Positions 1 through 9,375 of a DNA stretch of 35,543 nucleotides are shown here, in pieces (positions within the stretch are counted from its first letter, which is position 1; each line of letters starts with the position of its first letter). The notes under the pieces were generated by a model. It was given only the letters and a program-made list of their open reading frames with translations. It made no database searches and was not told the DNA's origin. The position numbers and the translations under genes were made by a program. Origin of the DNA: Chitinophagaceae bacterium (GTDB taxonomy: Bacteria; Bacteroidota; Bacteroidia; Chitinophagales; Chitinophagaceae); the NCBI GenBank assembly GCA_947455605.1, contig CANGOX010000029.1, positions 1 through 35,543 of the forward strand, given 5' to 3'.

Positions 1-889
1 GTCTGAAAACGCGTTCTTCAAATTCACGATATGGCTTAGGTGTATCTAATCCCATTTCATCTTCCTGTTTCAGCATCCAGTTAATGATCGGAAGATTAGA
101 TTTATATTTTGCGTCTTTTTTACAAGCTGTGATCGCAAAGCTACCCCCGTTTACGGCATTCATCTGTACATCAACTACCCGTAATCCACAATTTTCTAAT
201 ATATTTTTTACTACTCTGAATGAATAGAACTCCAGGTGCTCATGGCAGATCGTATCATATGAATTTGTGCGAAGCATACTAGGCATATAACTCTGTTCAA
301 AATGCCAAACACCATCTTCTGCCAGAACCGATTCTATATCACGTACAAAACGGTTAGGGTCTTCCAGGTCATAGAACATTGCAATTGAAGTAACGATCTT
401 CGCTTTATCATTAGGGAATGCAGCTCTGAAAACATCTGCAGAGAAGAAATCCGGAAGCAATGAAATATCATCTGTGTAAAACTCTTTAAACTTCTTACCT
501 GTTGGATCAATTCCAACTTTACGACACTTTACCTTATAAGCTTTTAAGGATGTAGCATCATTACTTCCGATATCAATAACCAAATCCTTTTCTGTTGGTT
601 TTACCATCTTCTCCAGAAAGTTAATCTTTTGTGTTAAATGCCTTACCATAGAAGCATTTAATCCTGAACGATAACCATAGTTATCGCCATACATTTCACC
701 CAAATCATATGATTGTTTCATTTGCAGTAATCCGCTATCCGGGCACCAAACAAGATCTAATGGACCTTTGGTTATTTTTTCACTGGTAGATTTCGGGAAA
801 ACACCGGTCAGATATTGCTCTCCAAGTGAAAGAACATTGATCAGGTTTGTGCTTCCGCTAACGCGGCATTTTGAGATTTCGGTATACAT
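1..889 (-). CDS. Class I SAM-dependent sugar C-methyltransferase, 3' end outside window
   Basis: I translated this frame by hand; it stays open from an ATG at 889 to the window edge (296 codons visible), and family members are usually about 400 residues, so the C-terminal part is missing. It resembles the three-part deoxysugar C-methyltransferases (TylCIII/NovU/TcaB9 type): an N-terminal zinc-binding region, a SAM-binding Rossmann core with VIDIGSNDAT at residues 104-113, and the HEHLEFYS motif at 216-223 that holds the proposed catalytic His. The N-terminal cysteine pairs are altered: C8 is followed by S11 and C49 by S52, where many relatives have Cys. It starts 58 bases after the ABC ATPase gene and is probably the last visible gene of the export transcript. 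The likely role is methylation of a nucleotide-linked keto-sugar in the cytoplasm; the substrate is unknown. Confidence 0.85.
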   Translation of the reverse strand, partial: MYTEISKCRVSGSTNLINVLSLGEQYLTGVFPKSTSEKITKGPLDLVWCPDSGLLQMKQSYDLGEMYGDNYGYRSGLNASMVRHLTQKINFLEKMVKPTEKDLVIDIGSNDATSLKAYKVKCRKVGIDPTGKKFKEFYTDDISLLPDFFSADVFRAAFPNDKAKIVTSIAMFYDLEDPNRFVRDIESVLAEDGVWHFEQSYMPSMLRTNSYDTICHEHLEFYSFRVVKNILENCGLRVVDVQMNAVNGGSFAITACKKDAKYKSNLPIINWMLKQEDEMGLDTPKPYREFEERVFR

Positions 890-947
890 GTTCAGTTTAA
901 CTTTGATTATAAAATTGGAAAAGGTTAAATTACTTTATGATGAAAAT

Positions 948-2216
948 TTAATCTCCATAACTGATACTCCAGTCATGATCAAAAAAGATGTGGCCATAAA
1001 CAGATGAAGTGGTAAGCAATCTAGGTGGCAACATCAATTCAGGCACTTCAAATCGCATTACATAAGGTTCCCTGTAGTACATCAAAACAAAAGGCATATC
1101 CATTCCAAAACCCAACCAATAATTACCTGAGCAAAGGTTGAAATTATGGATCAGGCAGGTAGCTTTGTTTTTTCCTTTTTTTACTATCAGATCAAGGTTT
1201 TTAATGGTTTTTGAATTAGATTCAAAAACACTTCCACTTACATCATCGTGAGAAATCATTATCTGGATTCCTATCTTTTCAATATCGCGGTCCGACTCCA
1301 ACTCAATTTCTATTTCAAGGGGCTCACAAGGGTTTACAACACCCTCATTTTTTCTATTCAAAAAAATATTGGTTACAACAACACCAATCTCTTGGATCTT
1401 TATCGGATTAAAATCATTTTGTGTAGCGATCTTGTTACTATAGGCCTCAATCACATCAGTCACCTTACCTTCCATTTTCACCATACCGTTTTCCAAAAAT
1501 AGCCCCCTTGTACAAAGCTGTTTTACGGCATTAATATTATGGCTTACAAAGAGGACTGTTCTTCCCTGCCCTGAGGAGACTTCTCCCATTTTACCTAAAC
1601 ATTTTTTTTGGAATTCGGCATCCCCAACTGCAAGCACTTCATCTACTATCAATATTTCAGATTCCAAATGAGCTGCTACAGCAAAAGCAAGCCTAACATA
1701 CATTCCCGATGAGTACCTTTTTACCGGCGTGTCAATATATCTTTCAACTCCCGCAAAACTCACAATCTCATCAAATTTCCTAAGTATCTCTTTTTTTCGC
1801 ATCCCTAACATTGCCCCATTCAGGAAGATATTTTCCCTACCTGTTAGTTCAGGATGAAACCCCGTTCCCACTTCAAGCAAACTCGCTATTCTTCCTTTGA
1901 TCCCAATTCTACCGGTTGTAGGACTTGTTACCTGCGATAAAATCTTTAATAAAGTACTTTTTCCCGCTCCATTCTTTCCTACAATACCTACAGCGGTACC
2001 TTGTTCAATTTCAAAATTGACATCTTTTAAGCTCCAGACAACATCGCTGTTTCCTTTTTGAGTTCGGTCATTTGTTTCGCCAATCTTTAAAAAAGGGTCT
2101 TCCTTACCTCTTGCTAATGCCCACCATCTTTCAATATCCCGGCTTAATGTTCCAGTGCTGATCTGACCAAGCATATAAGCTTTGGATACATTTTCTACTT
2201 TAATTGCTGTACTCAT
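948..2216 (-). CDS. wzt: ABC transporter ATP-binding protein for polysaccharide export (Wzt-like)
   Basis: This 422-residue protein is the cytoplasmic ATPase of a polysaccharide exporter. Walker A (GKNGAGKST) lies at residues 80-88, the signature YSSGM at 168-172, Walker B ILIVDE at 188-193 and the switch histidine in VSHN at 224-227. Residues from about 260 to the end form an extra domain of the size and position of the Wzt C-terminal carbohydrate-binding domain, which in O-antigen exporters recognises the finished chain end. About 35 polar residues lie between the first strand and the nucleotide-binding core (roughly 25-60), as in many TagH/Wzt homologs. It follows the permease gene by 51 bases, with which it should form the transporter. 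ATG start. Confidence 0.95.
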   Translation of the reverse strand: MSTAIKVENVSKAYMLGQISTGTLSRDIERWWALARGKEDPFLKIGETNDRTQKGNSDVVWSLKDVNFEIEQGTAVGIVGKNGAGKSTLLKILSQVTSPTTGRIGIKGRIASLLEVGTGFHPELTGRENIFLNGAMLGMRKKEILRKFDEIVSFAGVERYIDTPVKRYSSGMYVRLAFAVAAHLESEILIVDEVLAVGDAEFQKKCLGKMGEVSSGQGRTVLFVSHNINAVKQLCTRGLFLENGMVKMEGKVTDVIEAYSNKIATQNDFNPIKIQEIGVVVTNIFLNRKNEGVVNPCEPLEIEIELESDRDIEKIGIQIMISHDDVSGSVFESNSKTIKNLDLIVKKGKNKATCLIHNFNLCSGNYWLGFGMDMPFVLMYYREPYVMRFEVPELMLPPRLLTTSSVYGHIFFDHDWSISYGD

Positions 2217-2267
2217 TATTTTCCTTGTTGCTCCTCTGTTTTTACCTTTTCATAATTGTCATTCATA

Positions 2268-3119
2268 TTATACTGTATCTACGAATGTTTTTTCTACTTT
2301 ATTAAAGACAAATAATCCCAATAACAGACATATGAGGCTGCAAACAGTAATGTATAAAAGCCCCCAACCATCAAAACTCCCTTTACCCAGTAAACCTTTG
2401 CGCATTCCTTCTATCACATAGGTCATAGGGTTAAGTGCCACCAATGTATGCATCTTGCCATGTAAAGAGGATAAAGGATAAACAACTGTTGTGGCATACA
2501 TCATTAATTGGATACCAAAAGTCAATAAAAGTGCAAGATCCCGGTATTTGGTAGTCATAGCAGAGATTATCATTCCTAATCCAAGTCCCTGTATTGCCAT
2601 TAATACTAATAAAACGGGGAACAGCAATATATAGAGAGAAGGGGTAAACCCTCCTCCGTTGATTGCAAAATAAACCATAGCGATCAACAGTAATAAAAGT
2701 TGTACCCCAAATCTGACAAGATTAGAAACCACAATACTCAAAGGAATAATAAGACGGGGAAAATAGACTTTGCCGAAAATATTGGCATTATCTCTGAATA
2801 CAGTGGCTGTCTTGGTAAGACATTCCGCAAAATAAGTCCAGGCAGTAATGCCTGTAAGATAAAAAAGTGGGCCGGGAATATTATCTGTAGATAACCCTGC
2901 AAGTTTACCAAACACAAAAATGTACATTACCATTGTAAAAAGTGGCTGTACAAAAAACCAGACGGGGCCGAGAATGGTTTGTTTATAGAATGCAACAAAG
3001 TCACGTTTTACCAAAAGCCCTAATAAATCCCTGTAATGCCAAACCTCATCCAACTTCAGATCAAATAAACTATTTTCTGATTCGATGATAAGATCCCACT
3101 GGTTTATATCTTCCTTCAA
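2268..3119 (-). CDS. wzm: ABC-2 type polysaccharide export permease (Wzm-like)
   Basis: This 283-residue integral membrane protein has about six hydrophobic segments and the ABC-2 polysaccharide export pattern: an N-terminal amphipathic stretch (LDEVWHYRDLL) followed by DFVAFYKQTILGPVWFF near residues 40-55, typical of RfbD/Wzm/KpsM permeases. It would form the inner-membrane channel that moves the lipid-linked glycan, powered by the Wzt-like ATPase next to it. The start is TTG: the frame is closed by a stop only four codons upstream with no ATG between, and the first internal Met falls inside a membrane segment. It follows the chain-length gene by 38 bases. Confidence 0.95.
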   Translation of the reverse strand: MKEDINQWDLIIESENSLFDLKLDEVWHYRDLLGLLVKRDFVAFYKQTILGPVWFFVQPLFTMVMYIFVFGKLAGLSTDNIPGPLFYLTGITAWTYFAECLTKTATVFRDNANIFGKVYFPRLIIPLSIVVSNLVRFGVQLLLLLIAMVYFAINGGGFTPSLYILLFPVLLVLMAIQGLGLGMIISAMTTKYRDLALLLTFGIQLMMYATTVVYPLSSLHGKMHTLVALNPMTYVIEGMRKGLLGKGSFDGWGLLYITVCSLICLLLGLFVFNKVEKTFVDTV

Positions 3120-3157
3120 ATGATTAATGCTTTATTGTAAAGATTATTAATTTCAAA

Positions 3158-4225
3158 TTATTCGTTCCTTCTTTTCTTTCCTGCCCTTTTCATAAAAATT
3201 GCCAGCACAATCATCAAAACCAGTATTTCTGCTGCAAAAGCCCAGATCAAGCCTGCTTTGATTCTTCCCCCTTTCACCACTTTCAAAAGAACAGGTGGCT
3301 CATCAATGATCTGGAATAAAGGCTTCTCTTTTTGTAAGGCAATTTTTGCCAGTTCAAGATTCCGGAGCACTTCGCTGTAAGCAGCAGTGTAAACAGATAC
3401 GTTCACCTGCTGACGTTGTGTACCCGACCGTTGAGCCTGGAAAGCCGGGTTAAGGTTATATGTCTCATCTATGGAAGCACCTACGTTTTGAATAGAACTA
3501 CTTAATACCCTGCCGAGTGTATCGGCTTCATGCTGTAACATATTCACATTATCACGTAATTGCTTGGTTTGTGTTTCTATGTACAGTTTGGCTGTTTCAT
3601 CAACCAGAAACCTGGGAAGATTAGAGGCAATCAGGGTATTGGTAGAAGTAGTACTGGCTTCATAAAAATTCAGTTTTTTTGATGGCCTGTTTATCTCGAG
3701 ATAATTCTTTACCAGTATCAAATGAACCTCTCTCAATAAGCTATCCTGCAGGGGTGTTATCTGGTCTTCTGAAGTATGGAATGGAAATGCGTTTTTTGTT
3801 CGGTCATTATTTTTCCATTGATCATCCAATTTCAAAAACCGAACAAAATAGTTGACAAAAATACTGTCTTGACCCGCAAAGGGTTTGAAGAGCACTCTTT
3901 TGATCACATGAAAAGAGTTCATATAATCAAGCAGGGTTTCTCCCTTAAATACATCGCCTCCAGTACCCCCACCACCGCCTGACATGTCGAGAAATTGACC
4001 GGCAATTCCTGCCAAAGCACTATTACCACCCGATTTACTTTCCGTGGATAATATGAAAGTAAGGCTGGCTTTGAATTCTGGTTTCGCAAAATAGGCGCGT
4101 ACATACCCGATCCCCCCAAATAACAAACCTGTTATAAGGAACACATACCACCGATTTACCAGATATGTATATAGTGGTTTTACTTTATCAAGGATTTCCT
4201 TAAGTGAAAATTCATCTTTATCCAT
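3158..4225 (-). CDS. Wzz/PCP-type polysaccharide chain-length or export co-protein
   Basis: About 355 residues with the polysaccharide co-polymerase layout: a membrane helix near residues 28-48, a large periplasmic region rich in Gly/Ser near 65-90, a helical stretch around 205-300, and a second membrane helix near the C-terminus followed by a basic tail (KRAGKKRRNE). It would span the inner membrane and link the exporter to the outer-membrane protein encoded just upstream. No BY-kinase domain is attached. I chose the ATG at 4225 over an in-frame TTG three codons earlier. It follows the SLBB gene by 39 bases. Whether it sets chain length or only bridges the export complex cannot be told. Confidence 0.85.
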   Translation of the reverse strand: MDKDEFSLKEILDKVKPLYTYLVNRWYVFLITGLLFGGIGYVRAYFAKPEFKASLTFILSTESKSGGNSALAGIAGQFLDMSGGGGGTGGDVFKGETLLDYMNSFHVIKRVLFKPFAGQDSIFVNYFVRFLKLDDQWKNNDRTKNAFPFHTSEDQITPLQDSLLREVHLILVKNYLEINRPSKKLNFYEASTTSTNTLIASNLPRFLVDETAKLYIETQTKQLRDNVNMLQHEADTLGRVLSSSIQNVGASIDETYNLNPAFQAQRSGTQRQQVNVSVYTAAYSEVLRNLELAKIALQKEKPLFQIIDEPPVLLKVVKGGRIKAGLIWAFAAEILVLMIVLAIFMKRAGKKRRNE

Positions 4226-4264
4226 TGCTTCCAATGTAAATCCGGTTTATGAAATATGAAAGTA

Positions 4265-6706
4265 TTAGAGTTTTATGATTGCGATAACTACGCCGGCCAT
4301 TGATGCCAGCGCACTTGCCAAACCAATGATCTCAGTAGAACTTACTCTTGTAGACTTAGTAATTTTAGGCACAATAATCTCTGAACCGGGCAACAATTTG
4401 GGATATGACTTTATCAACCCAAAAACATATCTATGGGTAGTGGCGGCTCTTCCGTTAGCATGTAACACATACACATGGGACCTGAAGGCTGTTCCTGTCA
4501 TACCCCCGGCTTCATCAATATAATACTTAGCGGATCTACCCGGCACATAGTTTACTTTGGTTGGCGACCAGACTTCACCACTTACTTTGATCAGCAGGTC
4601 CAGTTTAGGAACTACGAGCGAATCTCCCTCCTCGAGTAACACATCTTCAGGACCACCGGGTGATTTAATAATCTGATTCACATCTATACCGATTTGGGTG
4701 TATTCTTTATTAATTTCTTTTTCTGCGGTCTTTGATGAATCTTTATTGGTTACCTGAAACTGCAATGTCTGCAGTTTTTCGAGTTTATCCTGCTTCTCAG
4801 ATTCTGAGATCCGATTCTTTTTATATAACGAGACACCTTCGGGATATGCATTTTTGGTTAATCCACCTGATCTTGAGATTAGGTCGCTAATTCTTTCTTT
4901 TTTTGATTTGATCGTATAATATCCGGGATATTGCACCTCTCCATTTACCACAACCCTTTTTTGTTCTATATAACCGGGTTTTTTGCGGATGGTAACCAGG
5001 TCAAAGGGCTTTAAAATGAAATGTTCTCCTTTTACATCGAGGTCTTTTTCTGTATTGAGATCAAAAACTTCTGCCACGATATCAGACTGGGCATCGTATT
5101 GCTCCTGGTTGATCCTTCTTGATACTTCAATCCGATAATTGGAACCAGCATCCTTAAAACCTCCTGCTTCAAAAAGAAGGTCTTTCAGAGAAATATTTTC
5201 ATGATAATCATATGTACCGGGTTTATGAACCTCTCCTTCAATATTTACTTTCAACGTATCTCTGAAACTAAATATTGACCCAACTAAAACACTATCTTCT
5301 TTTTTAAGCAGAATATCTGCAGCACCCCCTTTCAGTACTTCATTCACCTGAAATGAAATGGCCTGTCTTGACAGATCTTCCTTTCTCCTCACTAATAAGC
5401 CTCTTTGCAGAAAAACGTCTTCCTTTACACCATCTGATTTTAATATCAACCCTTTCAGGGTTAATCCTGGGGTTAATTCGTATTCGCCTGGCCGGTAAAC
5501 AGCACCGGATATTACCACACGGTTTTCATATCTATTCAAAACACTATCTACCATTACGGCATCGCCTTTTTGCGGCAGGTAATTGTCATATTCATTTTTC
5601 AAAACATCTTTCACTCTTCTTTCTCTATCTGTCATTTGTTTGATCCTGACTGATGCTGTGTAGGCTTTTTCGGTAAACTCTCCTGCAAATTTTATAAGTG
5701 CTGACAATGACTCACCAGTTTTCAGTTCGTAAATACCTGGTCTTTTCACCTCTCCGTCAATGCTTACCCGGCCTTTGTAAACGGGAATATTGATCACATC
5801 ACCTTCTTTCAGGACCACATTCCCTTTCTGTTCACCTTTAATGAGAAAATCATACAGATCAATTTTTTGCAGCGGCTTATTATTTCTCAATAATTCTATT
5901 TCACGGTAAGAACTGATACTATCCGGTCCACCACATAAGTAAAGTGCATTAAAAACAGTAGACATGGACGACACGGTATAATTGCCGGGTTTGGTTGCTC
6001 CAATAATTGTTACGCGGATACTTTTGATCTTAGAAAGCGAAAGGTTAAATTTTGTTAACCCTGTAGTGATATTATTATATCCATGTTGGATCAATTTCTC
6101 TTTTATTCGTTTACTGGCATCTTCAATGGTGAGACCCGCTACAGCTATAACACCGGCCTGAGGTACATTGATAGTTCCATCCGGTTCTACCAATAAACGC
6201 GAGTTCGCTTCCTGTAAACCATAAATAGTTAAAGAGAGTTCATCATCGGGGCCCAATATATAATTTACAGGTGTCGCAATCCGTAAATTTGGTTCGAAAG
6301 AAAGCGAAGGGGTATTAAACAGCATAGATCCAAAAACACGGGATTGTTTCTCGCTGATATAATCCTTTGAAAAAGACTGATAATCGGAATTTTCCCCGGA
6401 TTTATCATTCTGATTTTTTTTGTTGTCATTGCTATTACTTCCCATCTGAAGACGACTCAATCGATCCCGTAACTTTGAAAGTTCAGACTGAGGCAAACCT
6501 TTAGAAACAGCAGCCTGTTCTGCCTGGGCTTGGGATATTCCTGCTGCTTTATACTGTTGCTGAAATTTCAGGATCTCCGCATCCGGAAGCTGGTCAATTC
6601 TAACCTTACTCAGGTCATTTCCCTTCCATATATCCTGTGCCACCGAAAGGTTTGCTACAGACAAAAAAATGATCAATAAGATAAAAACCCTTTTCACAAT
6701 TATCAT
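4265..6706 (-). CDS. SLBB-domain outer-membrane polysaccharide export protein (Wza-like)
   Basis: An 813-residue protein with an N-terminal signal peptide (hydrophobic residues about 7-22, likely cleaved after SVAQ or nearby), a Ser/Asn/Lys-rich linker, and a Poly_export domain starting near residue 145 (ILGPDDELSLTIYG). Repeated SLBB units follow, recognisable by recurring phrases such as GEVKRPGIYEL, GAVYRPGEYEL, GEVHKPGTYDY and GEVQYPGYYTI. A hydrophobic C-terminal helix (ASALASMAGVVIAIIKL) may be the outer-membrane segment. No lipobox cysteine is visible, unlike E. coli Wza. The protein is about twice the length of Wza because of the extra SLBB repeats, as is common in Bacteroidota. It is the first gene after a strong promoter and a leader of roughly 250 bases. 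Confidence 0.95.
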   Translation of the reverse strand: MIIVKRVFILLIIFLSVANLSVAQDIWKGNDLSKVRIDQLPDAEILKFQQQYKAAGISQAQAEQAAVSKGLPQSELSKLRDRLSRLQMGSNSNDNKKNQNDKSGENSDYQSFSKDYISEKQSRVFGSMLFNTPSLSFEPNLRIATPVNYILGPDDELSLTIYGLQEANSRLLVEPDGTINVPQAGVIAVAGLTIEDASKRIKEKLIQHGYNNITTGLTKFNLSLSKIKSIRVTIIGATKPGNYTVSSMSTVFNALYLCGGPDSISSYREIELLRNNKPLQKIDLYDFLIKGEQKGNVVLKEGDVINIPVYKGRVSIDGEVKRPGIYELKTGESLSALIKFAGEFTEKAYTASVRIKQMTDRERRVKDVLKNEYDNYLPQKGDAVMVDSVLNRYENRVVISGAVYRPGEYELTPGLTLKGLILKSDGVKEDVFLQRGLLVRRKEDLSRQAISFQVNEVLKGGAADILLKKEDSVLVGSIFSFRDTLKVNIEGEVHKPGTYDYHENISLKDLLFEAGGFKDAGSNYRIEVSRRINQEQYDAQSDIVAEVFDLNTEKDLDVKGEHFILKPFDLVTIRKKPGYIEQKRVVVNGEVQYPGYYTIKSKKERISDLISRSGGLTKNAYPEGVSLYKKNRISESEKQDKLEKLQTLQFQVTNKDSSKTAEKEINKEYTQIGIDVNQIIKSPGGPEDVLLEEGDSLVVPKLDLLIKVSGEVWSPTKVNYVPGRSAKYYIDEAGGMTGTAFRSHVYVLHANGRAATTHRYVFGLIKSYPKLLPGSEIIVPKITKSTRVSSTEIIGLASALASMAGVVIAIIKL

Positions 6707-6844
6707 ATATATAAAAATATTAATTCATTAAAGCTATATAAACTGTTATCTTATATCGCAGCTTATTTAGAATTTTTGAGTTTTCAAAATGTGTCTGATC
6801 GAAATACTGTAAATCAGTTAGGTGGGTAATATTGAAGCTTAAAG

Positions 6845-6872
6845 GCATACAAATAATCATTTATTAGTATGC
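6845..6872 (-). promoter_or_regulatory. Leader hairpin upstream of the SLBB gene
   Basis: A 12-base inverted repeat with one mismatch and a TCAT-type loop (arms 6845-6856 and 6861-6872). A second, shorter stem (6869-6873 with 6878-6882) uses some of the same bases, so the two cannot form together. It sits about 140 bases before the SLBB start codon. A regulatory role is inferred from position only, and AT-rich DNA can form such repeats by chance. Confidence 0.35.
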
Positions 6873-6960
6873 AAAAGTGCATGACTTCGTCAACCTCACT
6901 CACAGAAAGTGAATTACTTATCCATAATCGAGTCGAAAGTAGCTCTTGGGGGGAGTGATG

Positions 6961-6991
6961 CAAATATAGCCGACCCTTTATATCAAGACAA
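6961..6991 (-). promoter_or_regulatory. Bacteroidota-type promoter for the export operon
   Basis: On the minus strand TTG is followed by exactly 20 bases and then TATATTTG, matching the Bacteroidota -33/-7 consensus (TTG, 17-23 bases, TAnnTTTG). Transcription should start near 6955 and run into the SLBB, Wzz-like, Wzm and Wzt genes. This suggests the export genes are a separate unit from the biosynthesis genes. Confidence 0.7.
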
Positions 6992-7154
6992 GTTTATTTA
7001 TTGATATTCAAGCGCTGGTTATGGTTGTTCTACTATTGTTTTCTGCTTACTAAAGAGCATCTGATCATAAAGAAAACTATCAAGGAACCTGCCGGTACTG
7101 GCAATGTCTCATTTTATCCATTCGTGATAACTAAAATTGGCATTACACACCCTT

Positions 7155-8090
7155 TTACCCAGCCCAGTCCATTGTTTTAATCATCTTATATACACTCTTG
7201 ATCCCCTCTTCCAGTTGTATAGTAGAATTCCAGCCCAATCCGCTTAGTTTAGTCACATCTAATAATTTACGTGGGGTGCCATTGGGTTTGGATGAATCAA
7301 AGTCGATTTTCCCTGTAAACCCTACGATCTTTCCGATCAGAACAGCCAAATCAAGAATAGAAATATCTACACCAGTACCAATATTAACCAGACCAGATTC
7401 ATTATAGGTATCCATCAGGAACATACAGGCATCAGCAAGATCATCAACATAAAGAAACTCCCGTTTTGCCGTACCATCTCCCCAAATTTTTACTGAGCTG
7501 TCATTATTCCGGACTGCTGTAATGAATTTACGCAATAAGGCGGGTAAAACATGCGATTTCTCAAGATCGTAGTTGTCATTTGGTCCATACAAATTTGTTG
7601 GCATTGCCGATATGAAATTACAACCATATTGTGTCCGATATGAGTCGCAAAGTTCAATACCTGCAATTTTGGCAATTGCATATGGCCGGTTTGTATATTC
7701 AAGATAACCAGACAGAAGATATTCTTCTTTTAACGGTTGGGGGGCTAGTTTGGGATAAATACAGGATGAACCCAGAAAAAGTAATTTTTTAACCTGATTT
7801 ACATATGAGGCATGAATGATATTACTCTCAATCATCAGGTTCTCATAGATAAAATCTGCACGAAAAGAATTATTTGCTACGATACCCCCAACTCTGGCAG
7901 CAGCCAAAAAAACATAATCCGGTTTTTCTGTATCAAAGAAATCGTTTACAGCCTGCTGGTTACGCAAATCCAGTTCAGCAGAAGTGCGTGTAATAATGTT
8001 TGTAAAATTATCTTTTTCAAGCCTTCTGAGAATAGCACTTCCCACCATTCCTCTATGCCCGGCTATATATATTTTTTCATTTCGCTCCAT
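7155..8090 (-). CDS. fcl: GDP-L-fucose synthase
   Basis: This bifunctional NADPH-dependent 3,5-epimerase/4-reductase makes GDP-L-fucose from GDP-4-keto-6-deoxymannose. The 311-residue length from the ATG at 8090 matches the family; a GTG nine codons earlier is in frame but less likely. The cofactor motif GHRGMVGS is at residues 11-18, the catalytic Ser in LGSSCIYPK near 108-109, and the YxxxK pair at Tyr137/Lys141. It lies 142 bases after gmd, which supplies its substrate. No GDP-mannose synthesis genes are in the window, so GDP-mannose must come from elsewhere in the genome. Confidence 0.97.
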   Translation of the reverse strand: MERNEKIYIAGHRGMVGSAILRRLEKDNFTNIITRTSAELDLRNQQAVNDFFDTEKPDYVFLAAARVGGIVANNSFRADFIYENLMIESNIIHASYVNQVKKLLFLGSSCIYPKLAPQPLKEEYLLSGYLEYTNRPYAIAKIAGIELCDSYRTQYGCNFISAMPTNLYGPNDNYDLEKSHVLPALLRKFITAVRNNDSSVKIWGDGTAKREFLYVDDLADACMFLMDTYNESGLVNIGTGVDISILDLAVLIGKIVGFTGKIDFDSSKPNGTPRKLLDVTKLSGLGWNSTIQLEEGIKSVYKMIKTMDWAG

Positions 8091-8232
8091 AATCGTTTCG
8101 TTTTGCCAAAAGGCCACCCTATCATAATTTATTCGACAAACGATATTTTGAAATCTCTACAAAGAGACCAATAATACCAGAAACAAGTGAATGATCTCTT
8201 CAAATGTACTTTTGGACCAACAATGGTTCTGA

Positions 8233-9342
8233 TTATTCGTATTCGTTCTTTACATCGAAACCGCTTTCTTTCAGGAATTGTTGTTTTTTGAAAATATTCA
8301 GATCCGCTGCTACCATTTCTTTCACCATCATATCCAAAGTATATTTAGGTTTCCATCCGAGTTTTTCATTGGCTTTTGTTGGATCTCCGATCAAAAGATC
8401 CACTTCTGTTGGACGATAATACCTGGGATCTACCTGAAGTACCACCTTACCAACGGGAACATTAAAATCGCCTGTGCAGGCAGATACAATGGCAACTTCT
8501 TTTTCATCCTTGCCTTCAAATACAAGTTCAACGCCCACTTCCCTAAAAGCCATACGCACAAAATCCCTGATCTGGGTGGTAACTCCTGTTGCGATTACGA
8601 AATCTTCAGGTTTATCCTGTTGCAGGATCAGCCACATTGCTTCAACATAGTCTTTTGCATGGCCCCAGTCTCTTTTAGCATCCAGGTTACCCAGGTATAG
8701 TGTATCCTGTTGTCCCAAGGCAATTTTTGCAACGGCACGGGTAATTTTGCGGGTAACAAAAGTTTCTCCTCTCAAAGGAGATTCATGATTAAAGAGGATC
8801 CCATTGCAGGCAAACATATTATAGGCCTCTCTATAATTCACAGTGATCCAATAACCATACATTTTGGCCACAGCATAAGGAGATCTTGGATAAAACGGAG
8901 TGGTTTCGCTTTGTGGAACGGCCTGAACCAGTCCGTATAATTCGGAGGTTGAAGCTTGATAAACCCGGGTATTATTAATCAACCCCAATAAACGCACAGC
9001 TTCCAGAATTCTCAATGTACCAATACCATCAGCATTGGCTGTATATTCCGGTGTTTCAAAGCTTACATGCACATGACTCATGGCAGCAAGATTATAGATC
9101 TCATCGGGTTGAACTTCCTGAATAATTCTTATCAGGTTCGTTGAATCGGTTAAATCGCCATAATGGAGGAACAGATGCCTGTCTGGAATATGCGGATCTT
9201 CATAAAACGGATCTATTCTTCCTGTATTAAATAAGGAGCTTCTTCTTTTAATACCATGCACTTCATACCCTTTTTTCAGAAGAAGTTCAGCTAAATAAGC
9301 ACCGTCCTGACCGGTAATACCCGTAATTAAGGCTTTTTTCAT
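8233..9342 (-). CDS. gmd: GDP-mannose 4,6-dehydratase
   Basis: A 369-residue extended SDR enzyme that converts GDP-D-mannose to GDP-4-keto-6-deoxy-D-mannose. TGITGQDG at residues 7-14 binds NADP; the STSELYG segment (131-137) carries the catalytic Thr/Glu, and YAVAK holds Tyr156/Lys160. The substrate loop [13 protein letters not shown] near 39-51 is typical of Gmd. Together with fcl it gives GDP-L-fucose, although the intermediate could also feed GDP-D-rhamnose or GDP-perosamine if other enzymes were present. A weak promoter lies just upstream, so gmd-fcl may be transcribed partly on its own. Confidence 0.97.
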   Translation of the reverse strand: MKKALITGITGQDGAYLAELLLKKGYEVHGIKRRSSLFNTGRIDPFYEDPHIPDRHLFLHYGDLTDSTNLIRIIQEVQPDEIYNLAAMSHVHVSFETPEYTANADGIGTLRILEAVRLLGLINNTRVYQASTSELYGLVQAVPQSETTPFYPRSPYAVAKMYGYWITVNYREAYNMFACNGILFNHESPLRGETFVTRKITRAVAKIALGQQDTLYLGNLDAKRDWGHAKDYVEAMWLILQQDKPEDFVIATGVTTQIRDFVRMAFREVGVELVFEGKDEKEVAIVSACTGDFNVPVGKVVLQVDPRYYRPTEVDLLIGDPTKANEKLGWKPKYTLDMMVKEMVAADLNIFKKQQFLKESGFDVKNEYE

Positions 9343-9375
9343 ATTATTTCAATTATCCGAATGTGAAAAGTTTTG

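Larger units (their letters stand above)
6707..7154. other. Intergenic region between fcl and the export genes
   Basis: This is the only gap over 300 bases. It is AT-rich and carries no convincing protein gene. It holds a minus-strand promoter (about 6961-6991), then a leader of about 250 bases with a run of six C on the transcript just after the expected start, two overlapping hairpins and a possible 22-codon reading frame. Upstream of the promoter I see no strong intrinsic terminator for the fcl transcript. Confidence 0.7.

Noticed and set aside
334..516. 60-residue minus-strand frame
   Set aside because: It is out of frame with the hand-translated methyltransferase that covers 1-889 and shows no family features.
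7090..7103. Imperfect palindrome TGCCGGTACTGGCA as a terminator after fcl
   Set aside because: It forms only a four-pair stem in RNA and is not followed by a U-run on the minus strand.
6707..7154. tRNA, small RNA gene or JUMPStart/ops element in the large gap
   Set aside because: No cloverleaf, no CCA-type end and no GGCGGTAG-like core was seen.
8145..8200. Repeats of the AGAGA/TCTCT type between gmd and fcl as a terminator
   Set aside because: Stems are five to six pairs with no adjacent U-run; chance repeats are likely.
8201..8208. TACATTTG on the minus strand between gmd and fcl as a promoter -7 box
   Set aside because: No TTG is found at 17-23 bases upstream, so only half of the consensus is present.
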